Below, piece after piece: positions 45,631 to 53,507 of a stretch of DNA of 64,000 bases. The first letter of the stretch is position 1, and the number at the start of each line of letters is the position of its first letter. The stretch is from Collinsella aerofaciens ATCC 25986. GTDB lineage: Bacteria; Actinomycetota; Coriobacteriia; Coriobacteriales; Coriobacteriaceae. The notes below the pieces were generated by a model. That model had not been told where the DNA came from and did not search any database. It worked only from the letters and a program-made list of their open reading frames with translations. The DNA lies in NCBI RefSeq assembly GCF_010509075.1, contig NZ_CP048433.1, positions 1,240,001-1,304,000 of the forward strand. Direction: 5' to 3'. The translations under genes were made by a program, and so were the position numbers.

Positions 45631-47334
45631 ATGAGCAATCCCTCGAACCGCGCCTCGATGCGCGGGCAACTCACGCTGCGTGGCGTCGTCATCGGCGTCC
45701 TTGGCTGCGTGATAATCACGGCAAGCTCGGCCTACACCGCCCTCAAGATGGGCGCACTCCCCTGGCCGATCGTCTTCGCTGCCGTCATCTCGCTGTTCTT
45801 CCTTAAGCTCATGGGCAACGCCAGTCTCAACGAGGCAAACGTCACCCACACCATCATGTCCGCAGGCGCCATGGTCGCCGGCGGTCTGGCGTTTACCATC
45901 CCGGGCGCCTGGATGCTGGGCTATGCCGACCAGATCAGCTGGCTCGACATGTTTATCGTGGCACTCGCCGGCACCATCTTGGGCCTTCTGGCGACAGCGC
46001 TCATCCACCGTCACTTTATCGTGGACGCCGCACTTGAGTTCCCCACCGGCAACGCCGCGGCTCAGACCCTGCGTGCGACCGAGGCCGGCGGCAAGACCGG
46101 CAAGCAGCTCTTTGGCTCCATGGCCATCGCCGGCATCTACAGCGTGCTGCGCGACGCCCTGGGCGTGGTGCCCAGCATGCTGTGCACGCTCAATATCCCC
46201 GGCGTGACCTTTGCCATCTACAACTCGCCCATGTTGCTCTCCGTCGGCTTCCTCGTGGGCTTCGCCCCCGTCGCGTTCTGGTTTGCCGGCGCGCTGCTGG
46301 GCAATTTTGGCATCATCGTCGGCGGCACCGCTGCCGGCCTGTTTGACGTTATGACGGCACAGGGCATTGTTAAGTCCCTGGGCATGGGCCTCATGATGGG
46401 CTTTGGCGTCGCCGTCGTCCTCAAGGACATCCTGCCGCAGGTCGCCGGTATCGTCCGCGGTCTTGCCGCCGACAGCTCCACCGACACCGACGAGCAGTCG
46501 CTCATCTCGGGCTCCCTTAAGCTCGACGCCGGCATCATCGGCCTAGGCGCTGCCGCCATCGCCGTGGTCATCGCCATCGTGCTTGACCTTGGCCCCGTTC
46601 CGGCCGTCATCGTCACGCTGTTCACCTTTGTCACCACCATCATGAGCGCACAGAGCTGCGGCCAGACGGGCATCGACCCCATGGAAATCTTTGGCCTCAT
46701 CGTTATGCTCATCGTGGCTGCCTTTGCACAGATCGCTCAGGTCAAGCTGTTCTTTATCGCCGGCATCGTAGCCGTGGCGTGCGGCCTTGCGGGCGACGTC
46801 ATGAACGACTTTAAGGCCGGCGCCGTGCTGGGCACCAACCCGCGTGCGCAGTGGATCGGCCAGGCCATCGGCGGCATCGTGGGCGCCCTGGTCGCCGCAG
46901 CCGTCATGGTCGCGCTCGTCACCGCCTATGGCCCGGACGCCTTTGGCCCCGACAAGAGCTTTGTTGCCGCGCAGGCAAGCGTCGTCGCCACCATGGTCTC
47001 GGGCATCCCGAGCGTGCCGTGGTTCGTTGGCGGCTTTATCGCCGGTATCGTCATGTACTGGCTCGGCATTCCGGCCATGATGATCGGCCTGGGCGTGTAC
47101 CTGCCGTTCTACATGTCGCTCACGGCATTCCTGGGCTCCTGCGTCAAGCTCGCCTACGACAAGTGGTCCGCCCACCGCGACGCCACCGCTGGTCTTTCTG
47201 ACGAGGAGAGGGCTGCCAAGGACGCCGCCTTCCAGGAACAGGGTCTGGTTGTCGCCAGCGGCCTGCTCGGCGGCGAGTCCATCGTCGGCGTTATCCTGGC
47301 GTTTGTCTCCGTGGGCTTAAGCCTGCTGGGCTAA
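45631..47334 (+). CDS. OPT family transporter
   Basis: The 567-residue membrane protein has about 14 hydrophobic helices. The OPT features are visible, including the long first helix region LGCVIITASSAYTALKMGAL, FPTGNAAAQTLRATEAGGKT (around residues 138-157) and a central cytoplasmic loop. Family members carry oligopeptides or metal chelates by proton coupling; the substrate here is unknown. It is divergent from coaX and ends in a strong terminator. Confidence 0.9.
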   Translation: MSNPSNRASMRGQLTLRGVVIGVLGCVIITASSAYTALKMGALPWPIVFAAVISLFFLKLMGNASLNEANVTHTIMSAGAMVAGGLAFTIPGAWMLGYADQISWLDMFIVALAGTILGLLATALIHRHFIVDAALEFPTGNAAAQTLRATEAGGKTGKQLFGSMAIAGIYSVLRDALGVVPSMLCTLNIPGVTFAIYNSPMLLSVGFLVGFAPVAFWFAGALLGNFGIIVGGTAAGLFDVMTAQGIVKSLGMGLMMGFGVAVVLKDILPQVAGIVRGLAADSSTDTDEQSLISGSLKLDAGIIGLGAAAIAVVIAIVLDLGPVPAVIVTLFTFVTTIMSAQSCGQTGIDPMEIFGLIVMLIVAAFAQIAQVKLFFIAGIVAVACGLAGDVMNDFKAGAVLGTNPRAQWIGQAIGGIVGALVAAAVMVALVTAYGPDAFGPDKSFVAAQASVVATMVSGIPSVPWFVGGFIAGIVMYWLGIPAMMIGLGVYLPFYMSLTAFLGSCVKLAYDKWSAHRDATAGLSDEERAAKDAAFQEQGLVVASGLLGGESIVGVILAFVSVGLSLLG

Positions 47335-47375
47335 GTCGAGCAGCTGCTCGACAGCAACCATATTGCCTACGATTT

Positions 47376-47415
47376 GCCCGGTCGGTAGCTTTCGCGGCTA
47401 CCGACCGGGCTTTTT
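47376..47415 (+). terminator. Terminator of the OPT gene
   Basis: GCCCGGTCGGTAGC pairs with GCTACCGACCGGGC and is followed by TTTTT. Confidence 0.9.
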
Positions 47416-47431
47416 GATATCGAAACAAAGA

Positions 47432-47468
47432 AAGGCCGGCGCGCTGCGTATGACAGCGCGCCGGCCTT
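47432..47468 (-). terminator. Terminator of the surface-protein gene
   Basis: AAGGCCGGCGCGCTG pairs perfectly with CAGCGCGCCGGCCTT, and on the minus strand is followed by TCTTTG. It lies 67 bp past the stop. Confidence 0.85.
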
Positions 47469-47535
47469 ATCGGTTAAGCCATCGAAGCGCTCCTGCTATG
47501 AACCGAAGTTCGTTGCAGAAACTACGCTCGAAACG

Positions 47536-50500
47536 CTACATCTGCTTGCGACGACGATCGCTCAGCATCACACCAGCGGCCACGAGGGTGATACCGCCGA
47601 TGACGAACACCTCGCCCGCAAGAGCGGAGTCATCGCCAGTCTGGGCGAGCGCGGCCGACGTGGCCTTCTTCTTGGCGACAGGAGCCTTTGCAGCAGCCTG
47701 CGCAACCTGAGGCTTGGCCTGCGGCTCGGCCTTGGGATGATACTTGTCGTACTCGGCCTGCGCGGCAGCCAGGGCATCCTTGGCATCGCCAAGCTCGGCA
47801 AGCGCGGCGGCATAGGCGTCGTTGGCATCGGACAGCTTGGCATCGGCATCGCTCAAAGCAGCCTTGAGACCAGCGGCGGCATCGACGGCAGCCTTATAGC
47901 GAGCGTAGGCAGCGTTCAGCTTGACCAGCTTCTCGTTGCCCGTCGTGCCCGCGGCAAGGGATGCCTTGTGATCGACAGCCTCAAGATCGGCCTTGAGTGC
48001 CTCGTCGTTGGCAAGCTCTGCCTTGGCCTTGAAGATATCGAGGTTCGCATCGACGACGGCTTCGTTGGCGGCCTCGAGCTGCTTCTGGGCATCGGCGACA
48101 CCGGCGACGGCGGCGTCATAGGCGGCCTTGGCGTCGTCGACCGCCTTCTGGGCGCCGGCGAAGCGCTCGAAGGCCTTGTTTGCGGTGGCAAGCTCGCCCT
48201 CGGCGGCCTCGGCCTTCTCCTGTGCGTCGGACAGGGCCTGCGCCTTGGCGGCAACCGCCTGCTTGGCGTCCAAAAGAGCAGTCGCGGCCTGGACATCTGC
48301 GGCCTGGGCCTTGTCTACACCAGCCTGGGCGGCATCGTCGGCCTTCTTTGCCTCGTCAAGCGAGCCCTGCTTATTCGCAAGGCCCGCTTGGGCGGCATCG
48401 CGCTTGGCAGCAAGGTCCTTGACCGAAGCCGTGGCGTTGTCATACGCCTCATTGGCCTGTTCGGACTTTGCCTTGGCGGCATCGCGGGCGCTGCGAACCT
48501 TCGCCTTGTGAGCAGCGGCCTCGGCTGCCTTCGTCTTGCTGTCAGCAAGCGTGGCGTTTGCCTTATCGAGAGCCGCCTGGGCAGTAGCGGCCTCGGCCTT
48601 GGCGGCATCGAGGTTCTGCTTGAGGGACTCGATGTCGATTCCGCCGAGGGCGTCCTTCGCGGCGTCATATGCTGTCTTCGCGGCGGCGGTGCCGGACTTA
48701 GCCTTCTCGTACTCGCCCTTGGCGGTGTTCACGTTCGTGTCGGCCGCGGTATAGTCGTCGCGAGCGCTTTCTTGCTTATCCAATGCGTTAGAATAAGCCG
48801 TTCCGGCAGTCCCGAAGTTCTTCTGCGCCTCCGCCAGCTTATTCTGTAGCTGCTTCAGCTGCTCCTTCTGCTCCTGCGTGCCGCCTGCGTTGTAAGCGGA
48901 ATCGATATAGTCGTTGAGGAGCTTCTTGAACTCTGAGACAGTGAAATCGGCCTGGGTATCATCAGCGCTGTAATCGAAGATGGTTACCTCGGAATCGGTA
49001 TTCTTTCCGCTACCGGTTGCAATACCGATGGCTTCCGCAGCGGCATCGATGATGTTGAGATAATGTCCACACTCTTGATAGATGCTGTTGTAGTTCTGGG
49101 AGATATAATAGGCATCATATCGGTGGCTGCCGAGTTCGTCGCCATACTGCGCGACGTACTTATCGAATGCCTCTTTTTCCTGGGTGTAGAGACCGGTATA
49201 GGGCCAACCGAGGGTGTCCTCGGTCTCTCCACCGGTATATGCACCGCCGCCGCCTGCAAGATTTTCACCGTTATCATAGTAGCAGCCAGAGTGCCCCCAG
49301 ATATTCGATGAATACGATGTATTAAGGGCAGCTGCCACAGTCATGCGGAGGCTGACGCTGAGCGCCGACTGGCCGTTCGCCTTGCGAAGGTTGTTCTGGG
49401 TGTCGAGATATGTCAGGGCGTTGCGCATCTGCTCCAGGGAAAGCGGGTTGGTGTCGCGAGACATGTCCTGATCGACGTACTGGTCATACCATTCGGCCTT
49501 GTCATCGGCACCGGTCAACGTCGATACGGCATCCTGGGCGTTCTTTTTCTGCGTGGCTGTGAACTGGCTGCCGCCGATGATGTAGTTCATGAAGCCGAAC
49601 ATACCCTGGTTGATGACATTCTGGTCTACGGTCATGTTCGACTTGAGGTCGGCAATCTGCTGGTTAAGCTTCTCGACCTCGGCGTTTGCGGCGTCGTATG
49701 CATTGTGCGCGTCGGTTACTTCAGCACGAGCCTGATCGAACTCGTTGCTCTTCTGCTGACGAATCTCGACGAGTCGGTCGTACTCAGCCTTCTTGTCGGC
49801 CTCGGTCTGCTGGGCCTGCTCGTATGCCGTCTTCGCGGCGTCACGCTTACTGGCCGCGTCCTTGTACTCCTTGTTTGCCGCATCGTATGCAGACTGGGCA
49901 GATGCCACAGCAGCGTTGGCGGCGTTGGCCTTCTCCTGCGCGGCGGTGACGGTAGTCTGCGCAGCCTGCAGGTTCGCCTGTGCGGTGGCGTCTGCAGTCG
50001 TCGCGGCTTCGAGCGCGTCCTGCGCGGTCTTGAGCTCACCAGCAGCAGCGATCTTGGCGGCCTCAAGCGCGCTCAGGTCAACACCCGTACCCGAGACGGC
50101 AGCATCGAGCGCGGCCTGCGCCTGGTTGAACTTCTGCTGGGCGTTATCGCGCGCGGTGGTTGCGACTGCGAGAGCAGCGGCAGTCTCCTGCTTCTTGGCC
50201 TGGGCAGTCGTCAAAGCTGCCTCGGTATTCTGCTTTTCCTGCTGGGCGCTAGCCTCGGCAGCCTTGGCCTGGTCCAGATTGGCCTGTGCAGTAGTAACGG
50301 CCTTATTGGCGTCATCGAGCTTTGCCTGCGCGTCCTCGACGGCCTTCTTGGCGGCCTCGTACTCGTCCATACCCATGGCCTCGAGCTTGGCCTGGGCATC
50401 ATCGAGGGCCTTCTTGGCCTCATCCTGCTTTGCCTTGGCGTCCTTGAGCGCCTGGGTCTTATCCTCGACACTCTTGTTGGCCTGTTCGAGCTGATCGTTC

Positions 50501-50991
50501 AGGTCGCCCAGCTTCTTCTGCTGCTGCTCGGTCTTTTCGACGGCGGCTTTAAGCTCGTCAATCTTCTCCTGAAGCGCGGCTACCTCGGCCTCGTTCTGCT
50601 CGGCGGCGTTATCGGTCACGGCCTGCGAGGCCTGATTCTTTTGCTGCTGCGCCTGCTTTTGAGACTGGCCCGCCGCGTCGGCCTTCTTCTGGGCGGCATC
50701 GTAGGCGGCCTGAGCGTCCTTGAGCTGCTTTGCCGACTCCTCGGCCAGCTGGGCAGCCGTCTTTACGACCGCTTGGTTACCGGCGGTAACGGTATTCTCT
50801 ACAGAACTACCCCCCCCCTGAACAGAATCGCCGTTACCGGTTGACGGTGCGGCGATTGCCGCCAGCGGCGACATGAGCGGCTGAGCGATGAGGCCCGCCG
50901 TCAAAACGGTTGCGACGGCGCGGTTAGCAACGCCCTTGACGTTGACAGTCTTGGCCCGAGGCTCAAAGTGTTGTGGACTGTAGTTTGCCAT
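47536..50991 (-). CDS. LAQTG-anchored coiled-coil surface protein with CAP-like domain
   Basis: The 1151-residue protein has a signal peptide (cleavage near residue 48, AAIAAPS) and a C-terminal sorting signal LAQTGDDS (around 1117), a hydrophobic stretch and the tail RRRKQM. Long Ala/Lys/Gln heptad stretches (about 80-470 and 680-1080) predict coiled coils. Between them (about 515-660) is a CAP/SCP-like domain (WGHSGCYYDNGENLAGG, with WGHSG as the typical motif region). Sortase would link it to the wall. A run of nine G lies in codons 58-61. No sortase gene is adjacent. Confidence 0.88.
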   Translation of the reverse strand: MANYSPQHFEPRAKTVNVKGVANRAVATVLTAGLIAQPLMSPLAAIAAPSTGNGDSVQGGGSSVENTVTAGNQAVVKTAAQLAEESAKQLKDAQAAYDAAQKKADAAGQSQKQAQQQKNQASQAVTDNAAEQNEAEVAALQEKIDELKAAVEKTEQQQKKLGDLNDQLEQANKSVEDKTQALKDAKAKQDEAKKALDDAQAKLEAMGMDEYEAAKKAVEDAQAKLDDANKAVTTAQANLDQAKAAEASAQQEKQNTEAALTTAQAKKQETAAALAVATTARDNAQQKFNQAQAALDAAVSGTGVDLSALEAAKIAAAGELKTAQDALEAATTADATAQANLQAAQTTVTAAQEKANAANAAVASAQSAYDAANKEYKDAASKRDAAKTAYEQAQQTEADKKAEYDRLVEIRQQKSNEFDQARAEVTDAHNAYDAANAEVEKLNQQIADLKSNMTVDQNVINQGMFGFMNYIIGGSQFTATQKKNAQDAVSTLTGADDKAEWYDQYVDQDMSRDTNPLSLEQMRNALTYLDTQNNLRKANGQSALSVSLRMTVAAALNTSYSSNIWGHSGCYYDNGENLAGGGGAYTGGETEDTLGWPYTGLYTQEKEAFDKYVAQYGDELGSHRYDAYYISQNYNSIYQECGHYLNIIDAAAEAIGIATGSGKNTDSEVTIFDYSADDTQADFTVSEFKKLLNDYIDSAYNAGGTQEQKEQLKQLQNKLAEAQKNFGTAGTAYSNALDKQESARDDYTAADTNVNTAKGEYEKAKSGTAAAKTAYDAAKDALGGIDIESLKQNLDAAKAEAATAQAALDKANATLADSKTKAAEAAAHKAKVRSARDAAKAKSEQANEAYDNATASVKDLAAKRDAAQAGLANKQGSLDEAKKADDAAQAGVDKAQAADVQAATALLDAKQAVAAKAQALSDAQEKAEAAEGELATANKAFERFAGAQKAVDDAKAAYDAAVAGVADAQKQLEAANEAVVDANLDIFKAKAELANDEALKADLEAVDHKASLAAGTTGNEKLVKLNAAYARYKAAVDAAAGLKAALSDADAKLSDANDAYAAALAELGDAKDALAAAQAEYDKYHPKAEPQAKPQVAQAAAKAPVAKKKATSAALAQTGDDSALAGEVFVIGGITLVAAGVMLSDRRRKQM
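50810..50818 (-). repeat. G9 homopolymer inside the surface-protein gene
   Basis: On the coding strand nine G follow CA at residues 58-60 (SVQGGGSS). Such tracts slip during replication, and a change by one or two would stop translation soon after the signal peptide. Confidence 0.85.
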
Positions 50992-51298
50992 GGCTTTCTC
51001 CCTTTGACACGGATGTATCCATACGTATCAAACGGTAGCTGTCGATTTTTGAATTCTGTTGCGCAACATTGGCGACCAGCGTATTTTTTGAAATTTACGC
51101 TCTCGTGCTTCACAATTTCGTCACATATGTAGGAGCTGGCGCATCATATTCTTGCGGGATCGAATTGAGCCTGTGATTTGCATTTGCTCCCGCGTCATCT
51201 GCCCTATCGAATCCCACATCCAACAGACGCCCTGCCCGCCACGGTGTAGAGTTAGGACAACGGGCGCGTTGCGCGGACCGCGCTGGAACGAGGTGGAC
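50992..51298. other. Intergenic region between the surface protein and the DUF389 gene
   Basis: Divergent promoters must lie here. The sequence is AT-rich near 51030-51110 with a GTTGCGCAAC palindrome (51058-51067). I found no further gene or clear -35/-10 pair. Confidence 0.5.
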
Positions 51299-52438
51299 AT
51301 GGAACTCGACAAACAACAGATCAAGCGACTACGCGAACGCCATCACCGGCGCCACGGCATCCGCCCCGCCCATAGCGAGGCCATGGAGAACGCCACCCGC
51401 TTCCTAAAGCGCGCATTCAACATTCGCGAGGGTCGCGCGCCCTACCACGTAATCCGCAAGCGCTTTGTAAACGGGGCACGCCTGACCGGCTCTCACCTGT
51501 GCATCCTCATCATCGCCATGCTCATCGCAAGCATCGGCCTCGATATCGATTCGGACATCGCCATCGTGGGCGCCATGCTCATCTGCCCGCTTATGGGATC
51601 GGTCCTTGCCATGGCATACGGCATCGCCACGCTCGACCGCGAGATTACCGTCGAAGCCATCGCCAGCCTTGCGCTGCAGATGGCCTTTTGCCTGGTCACG
51701 TCCACGTTGTACTTTAAGCTCTCGCCCCTTGGCACCGCCACGGCCGCCATCGTCGACAACTCGACGCCCACCGTGTGGGACCTTGCCGTCGCGCTCGCGG
51801 GCGGCTTTGCGGGCGGCCTGGGCAACTCGCGCGACCAGGAACCCGCCACGCTCATCGCCGGCGTGGCCGTGGCAACCGCGCTCATGCCGCCCCTGTGCGC
51901 GGCGGGTTATGGCATTGCCATCGCGAGCGGGTCGCTGTTCCTCTCAGCCCTCTACGAGTTTGGCATCAACGTCGTCTTTATCGCGCTGGCGGCCGAAGCC
52001 GTATTGCTTCTTTTGCGTGTGCCGCTCAAGCGCGACCTCAACGGCGACGGCATTGTAACCGCTGAGGAAGACGCCGAGGTCGACGAGCTGTCGCGCAAGG
52101 TGCGCCGCCGCATCATTGTGGGCACGGTGATTTTTGCCATCCCCTGCATTGTTATGACGGCGGGTTCCATTGGCTCGGCGCAGGCCGGCGTGCAGGACGG
52201 CTACGGTGTCACCGAAACTACGCGCGAACTTGCCGCGGTGCTGCCGGGCTTTAAGGATTACACCGTCGCCGTCGAGACCTCGGCTGCCGAAGGGGACGAG
52301 GAGGGCATCGTCGAGCGTGAGATTGTCGCCCATGTGACAACGAGCGAGGCGCTCGGAACGCACGACCGCCACGTCGCCCGCAAGCTCATCGACCTCAACG
52401 TGCCCGAACTCGATCGCGTGGAGTTTGATGTGGAGTAA
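51299..52438 (+). CDS. DUF389 family membrane protein with EF-hand-like loop
   Basis: The 379-residue protein has six or so hydrophobic segments (LCILIIAMLIASIGL first) and the family core IVGAMLICPLMGSVLAMAYG and AGVAVATALMPPLCAAGYG, typical of DUF389/TIGR00341. The loop near residue 245 reads DLNGDGIVTAEE, an exact EF-hand calcium loop (D-x-N-x-D-x-x-x-x-x-x-E). That loop is unusual in this family. Function is unknown. The ATG at 51299 follows GAGGTGG. Confidence 0.85.
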   Translation: MELDKQQIKRLRERHHRRHGIRPAHSEAMENATRFLKRAFNIREGRAPYHVIRKRFVNGARLTGSHLCILIIAMLIASIGLDIDSDIAIVGAMLICPLMGSVLAMAYGIATLDREITVEAIASLALQMAFCLVTSTLYFKLSPLGTATAAIVDNSTPTVWDLAVALAGGFAGGLGNSRDQEPATLIAGVAVATALMPPLCAAGYGIAIASGSLFLSALYEFGINVVFIALAAEAVLLLLRVPLKRDLNGDGIVTAEEDAEVDELSRKVRRRIIVGTVIFAIPCIVMTAGSIGSAQAGVQDGYGVTETTRELAAVLPGFKDYTVAVETSAAEGDEEGIVEREIVAHVTTSEALGTHDRHVARKLIDLNVPELDRVEFDVE

Positions 52439-52513
52439 TGCCAGCGCGGGACGAATGCTCGCACGGACGCAAGTTACAACGAGGCGCAGACGCGATACGG
52501 ACACGAGCAAATG

Positions 52514-52550
52514 GCGGGGCGCAGTTCACCCGCGCCCCGCTCGCTGTTTT
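52514..52550 (+). terminator. Terminator of the DUF389 gene
   Basis: GCGGGGCGC pairs with GCGCCCCGC, and TTTT follows at 52547. Confidence 0.75.
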
Positions 52551-52561
52551 ATTGCCGTGAA

Positions 52562-53011
52562 TCAGACGTCCGCATCGACATCGCCAGATTCCACTGTAAA
52601 CGCCGGATCGGTGCTCACCAGATAAAATCGGGTCACCTTAGTATTTCTAATTAGGTAAATCTGCCCCTGATTGCGTCGGCGCGATATATACGCAACGTGA
52701 ATCGTGCCGAATTCTTCGCCGTTTTCCTTCTTTAATATCAGGATGTTGGGGTCATCCGTACGCTTAAACTGCCCGTCTGTGCAGATTCCGTCTTGATCGA
52801 CCAGCTGCCATCGACAGTTGTCCTCCTCAAGAAAAGCCAGGGTTTCCCGACTCGTTTTGTCATCCCGATAGTAACCATCAATGGCAAACCCTTCGGAAGC
52901 GCATTCCTGCATATAGGACGTTTCTCGGCTTATAGCAAACAGCCCTGTAGCGCCCAGGAGCACAGCCAGGCAGACCACTGCAAGGGTTATCGAAATAGCA
53001 CGGCGACCCAT
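52562..53011 (-). CDS. Hypothetical membrane-anchored protein
   Basis: The 149-residue protein has an N-terminal membrane segment (ISITLAVVCLAVLLGATGLF) and an extracellular remainder of about 115 residues rich in beta-type sequence (LILKKENGEEFGTIHVAYIS). I do not recognise the family. It is convergent with the DUF389 gene. The N-terminal helix may be an uncleaved signal anchor, since no clear cleavage site follows. Start at 53011 has no strong ribosome site. Confidence 0.65.
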   Translation of the reverse strand: MGRRAISITLAVVCLAVLLGATGLFAISRETSYMQECASEGFAIDGYYRDDKTSRETLAFLEEDNCRWQLVDQDGICTDGQFKRTDDPNILILKKENGEEFGTIHVAYISRRRNQGQIYLIRNTKVTRFYLVSTDPAFTVESGDVDADV

Positions 53012-53201
53012 GTTAGCCCAACCGATAGCTGTTTAACGGAGCGTGAAACATACCTGGAACCTCCGATGTCAGGGGGAACGTCGCCAGCAGGCTGGCGACA
53101 ACTATATGTTTCTGACATCAAACCATATGGCCGCCACTCGCGGAGGGGGCATCGGCGAACGGCGTGTTTTCATACTCCATTGGTCAAACCCAAGCGCAGC
53201 G

Positions 53202-53422
53202 CTACAGCTCGTACTTGTACACGCGGTAGATGTACTTCTCGGCTTCCATTGCGTAGGCGGCGATGGGCAGTCCATAGCGGTCGTCTCGTCGTTTGGCAGA
53301 TAGATCACACTGTGCTGGCCTGCGTTGAGCGAAAAATCGCCTTGGGCCTGCAGTAACTTGTCCTCAAAGCCCGAACCGGCCCAAAAATCGGACAAGCCCA
53401 CGGAAGGCTGCAGCGAGATCAT
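53202..53422 (-). pseudogene. Remnant of a short gene with a frameshift
   Basis: Two sensible peptides lie in different frames: ISLQPSVGLSDFWAGSGFED (continuing to SVIYLPNDE, from 53422) and, one frame away, YGLPIAAYAMEAEKYIYRVY ending KYEL-stop at 53202. Joining them needs a frame change near 53290. There is no ribosome site upstream. It is probably a decayed or truncated gene; a sequencing error is possible. Confidence 0.5.
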
Positions 53423-53442
53423 TTGCGCAACATATGTCCAGC

Positions 53443-53476
53443 AAAAACGGGTGGTAGCCGGTACGACTACCACCCG
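53443..53476 (-). terminator. Terminator of the activase gene
   Basis: CGGGTGGTAG pairs with CTACCACCCG and is followed by TTTTTG on the minus strand. Confidence 0.85.
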
Positions 53477-53507
53477 TTTGTCTTATATCCGGCTCGAAGT
53501 AGGCCAA

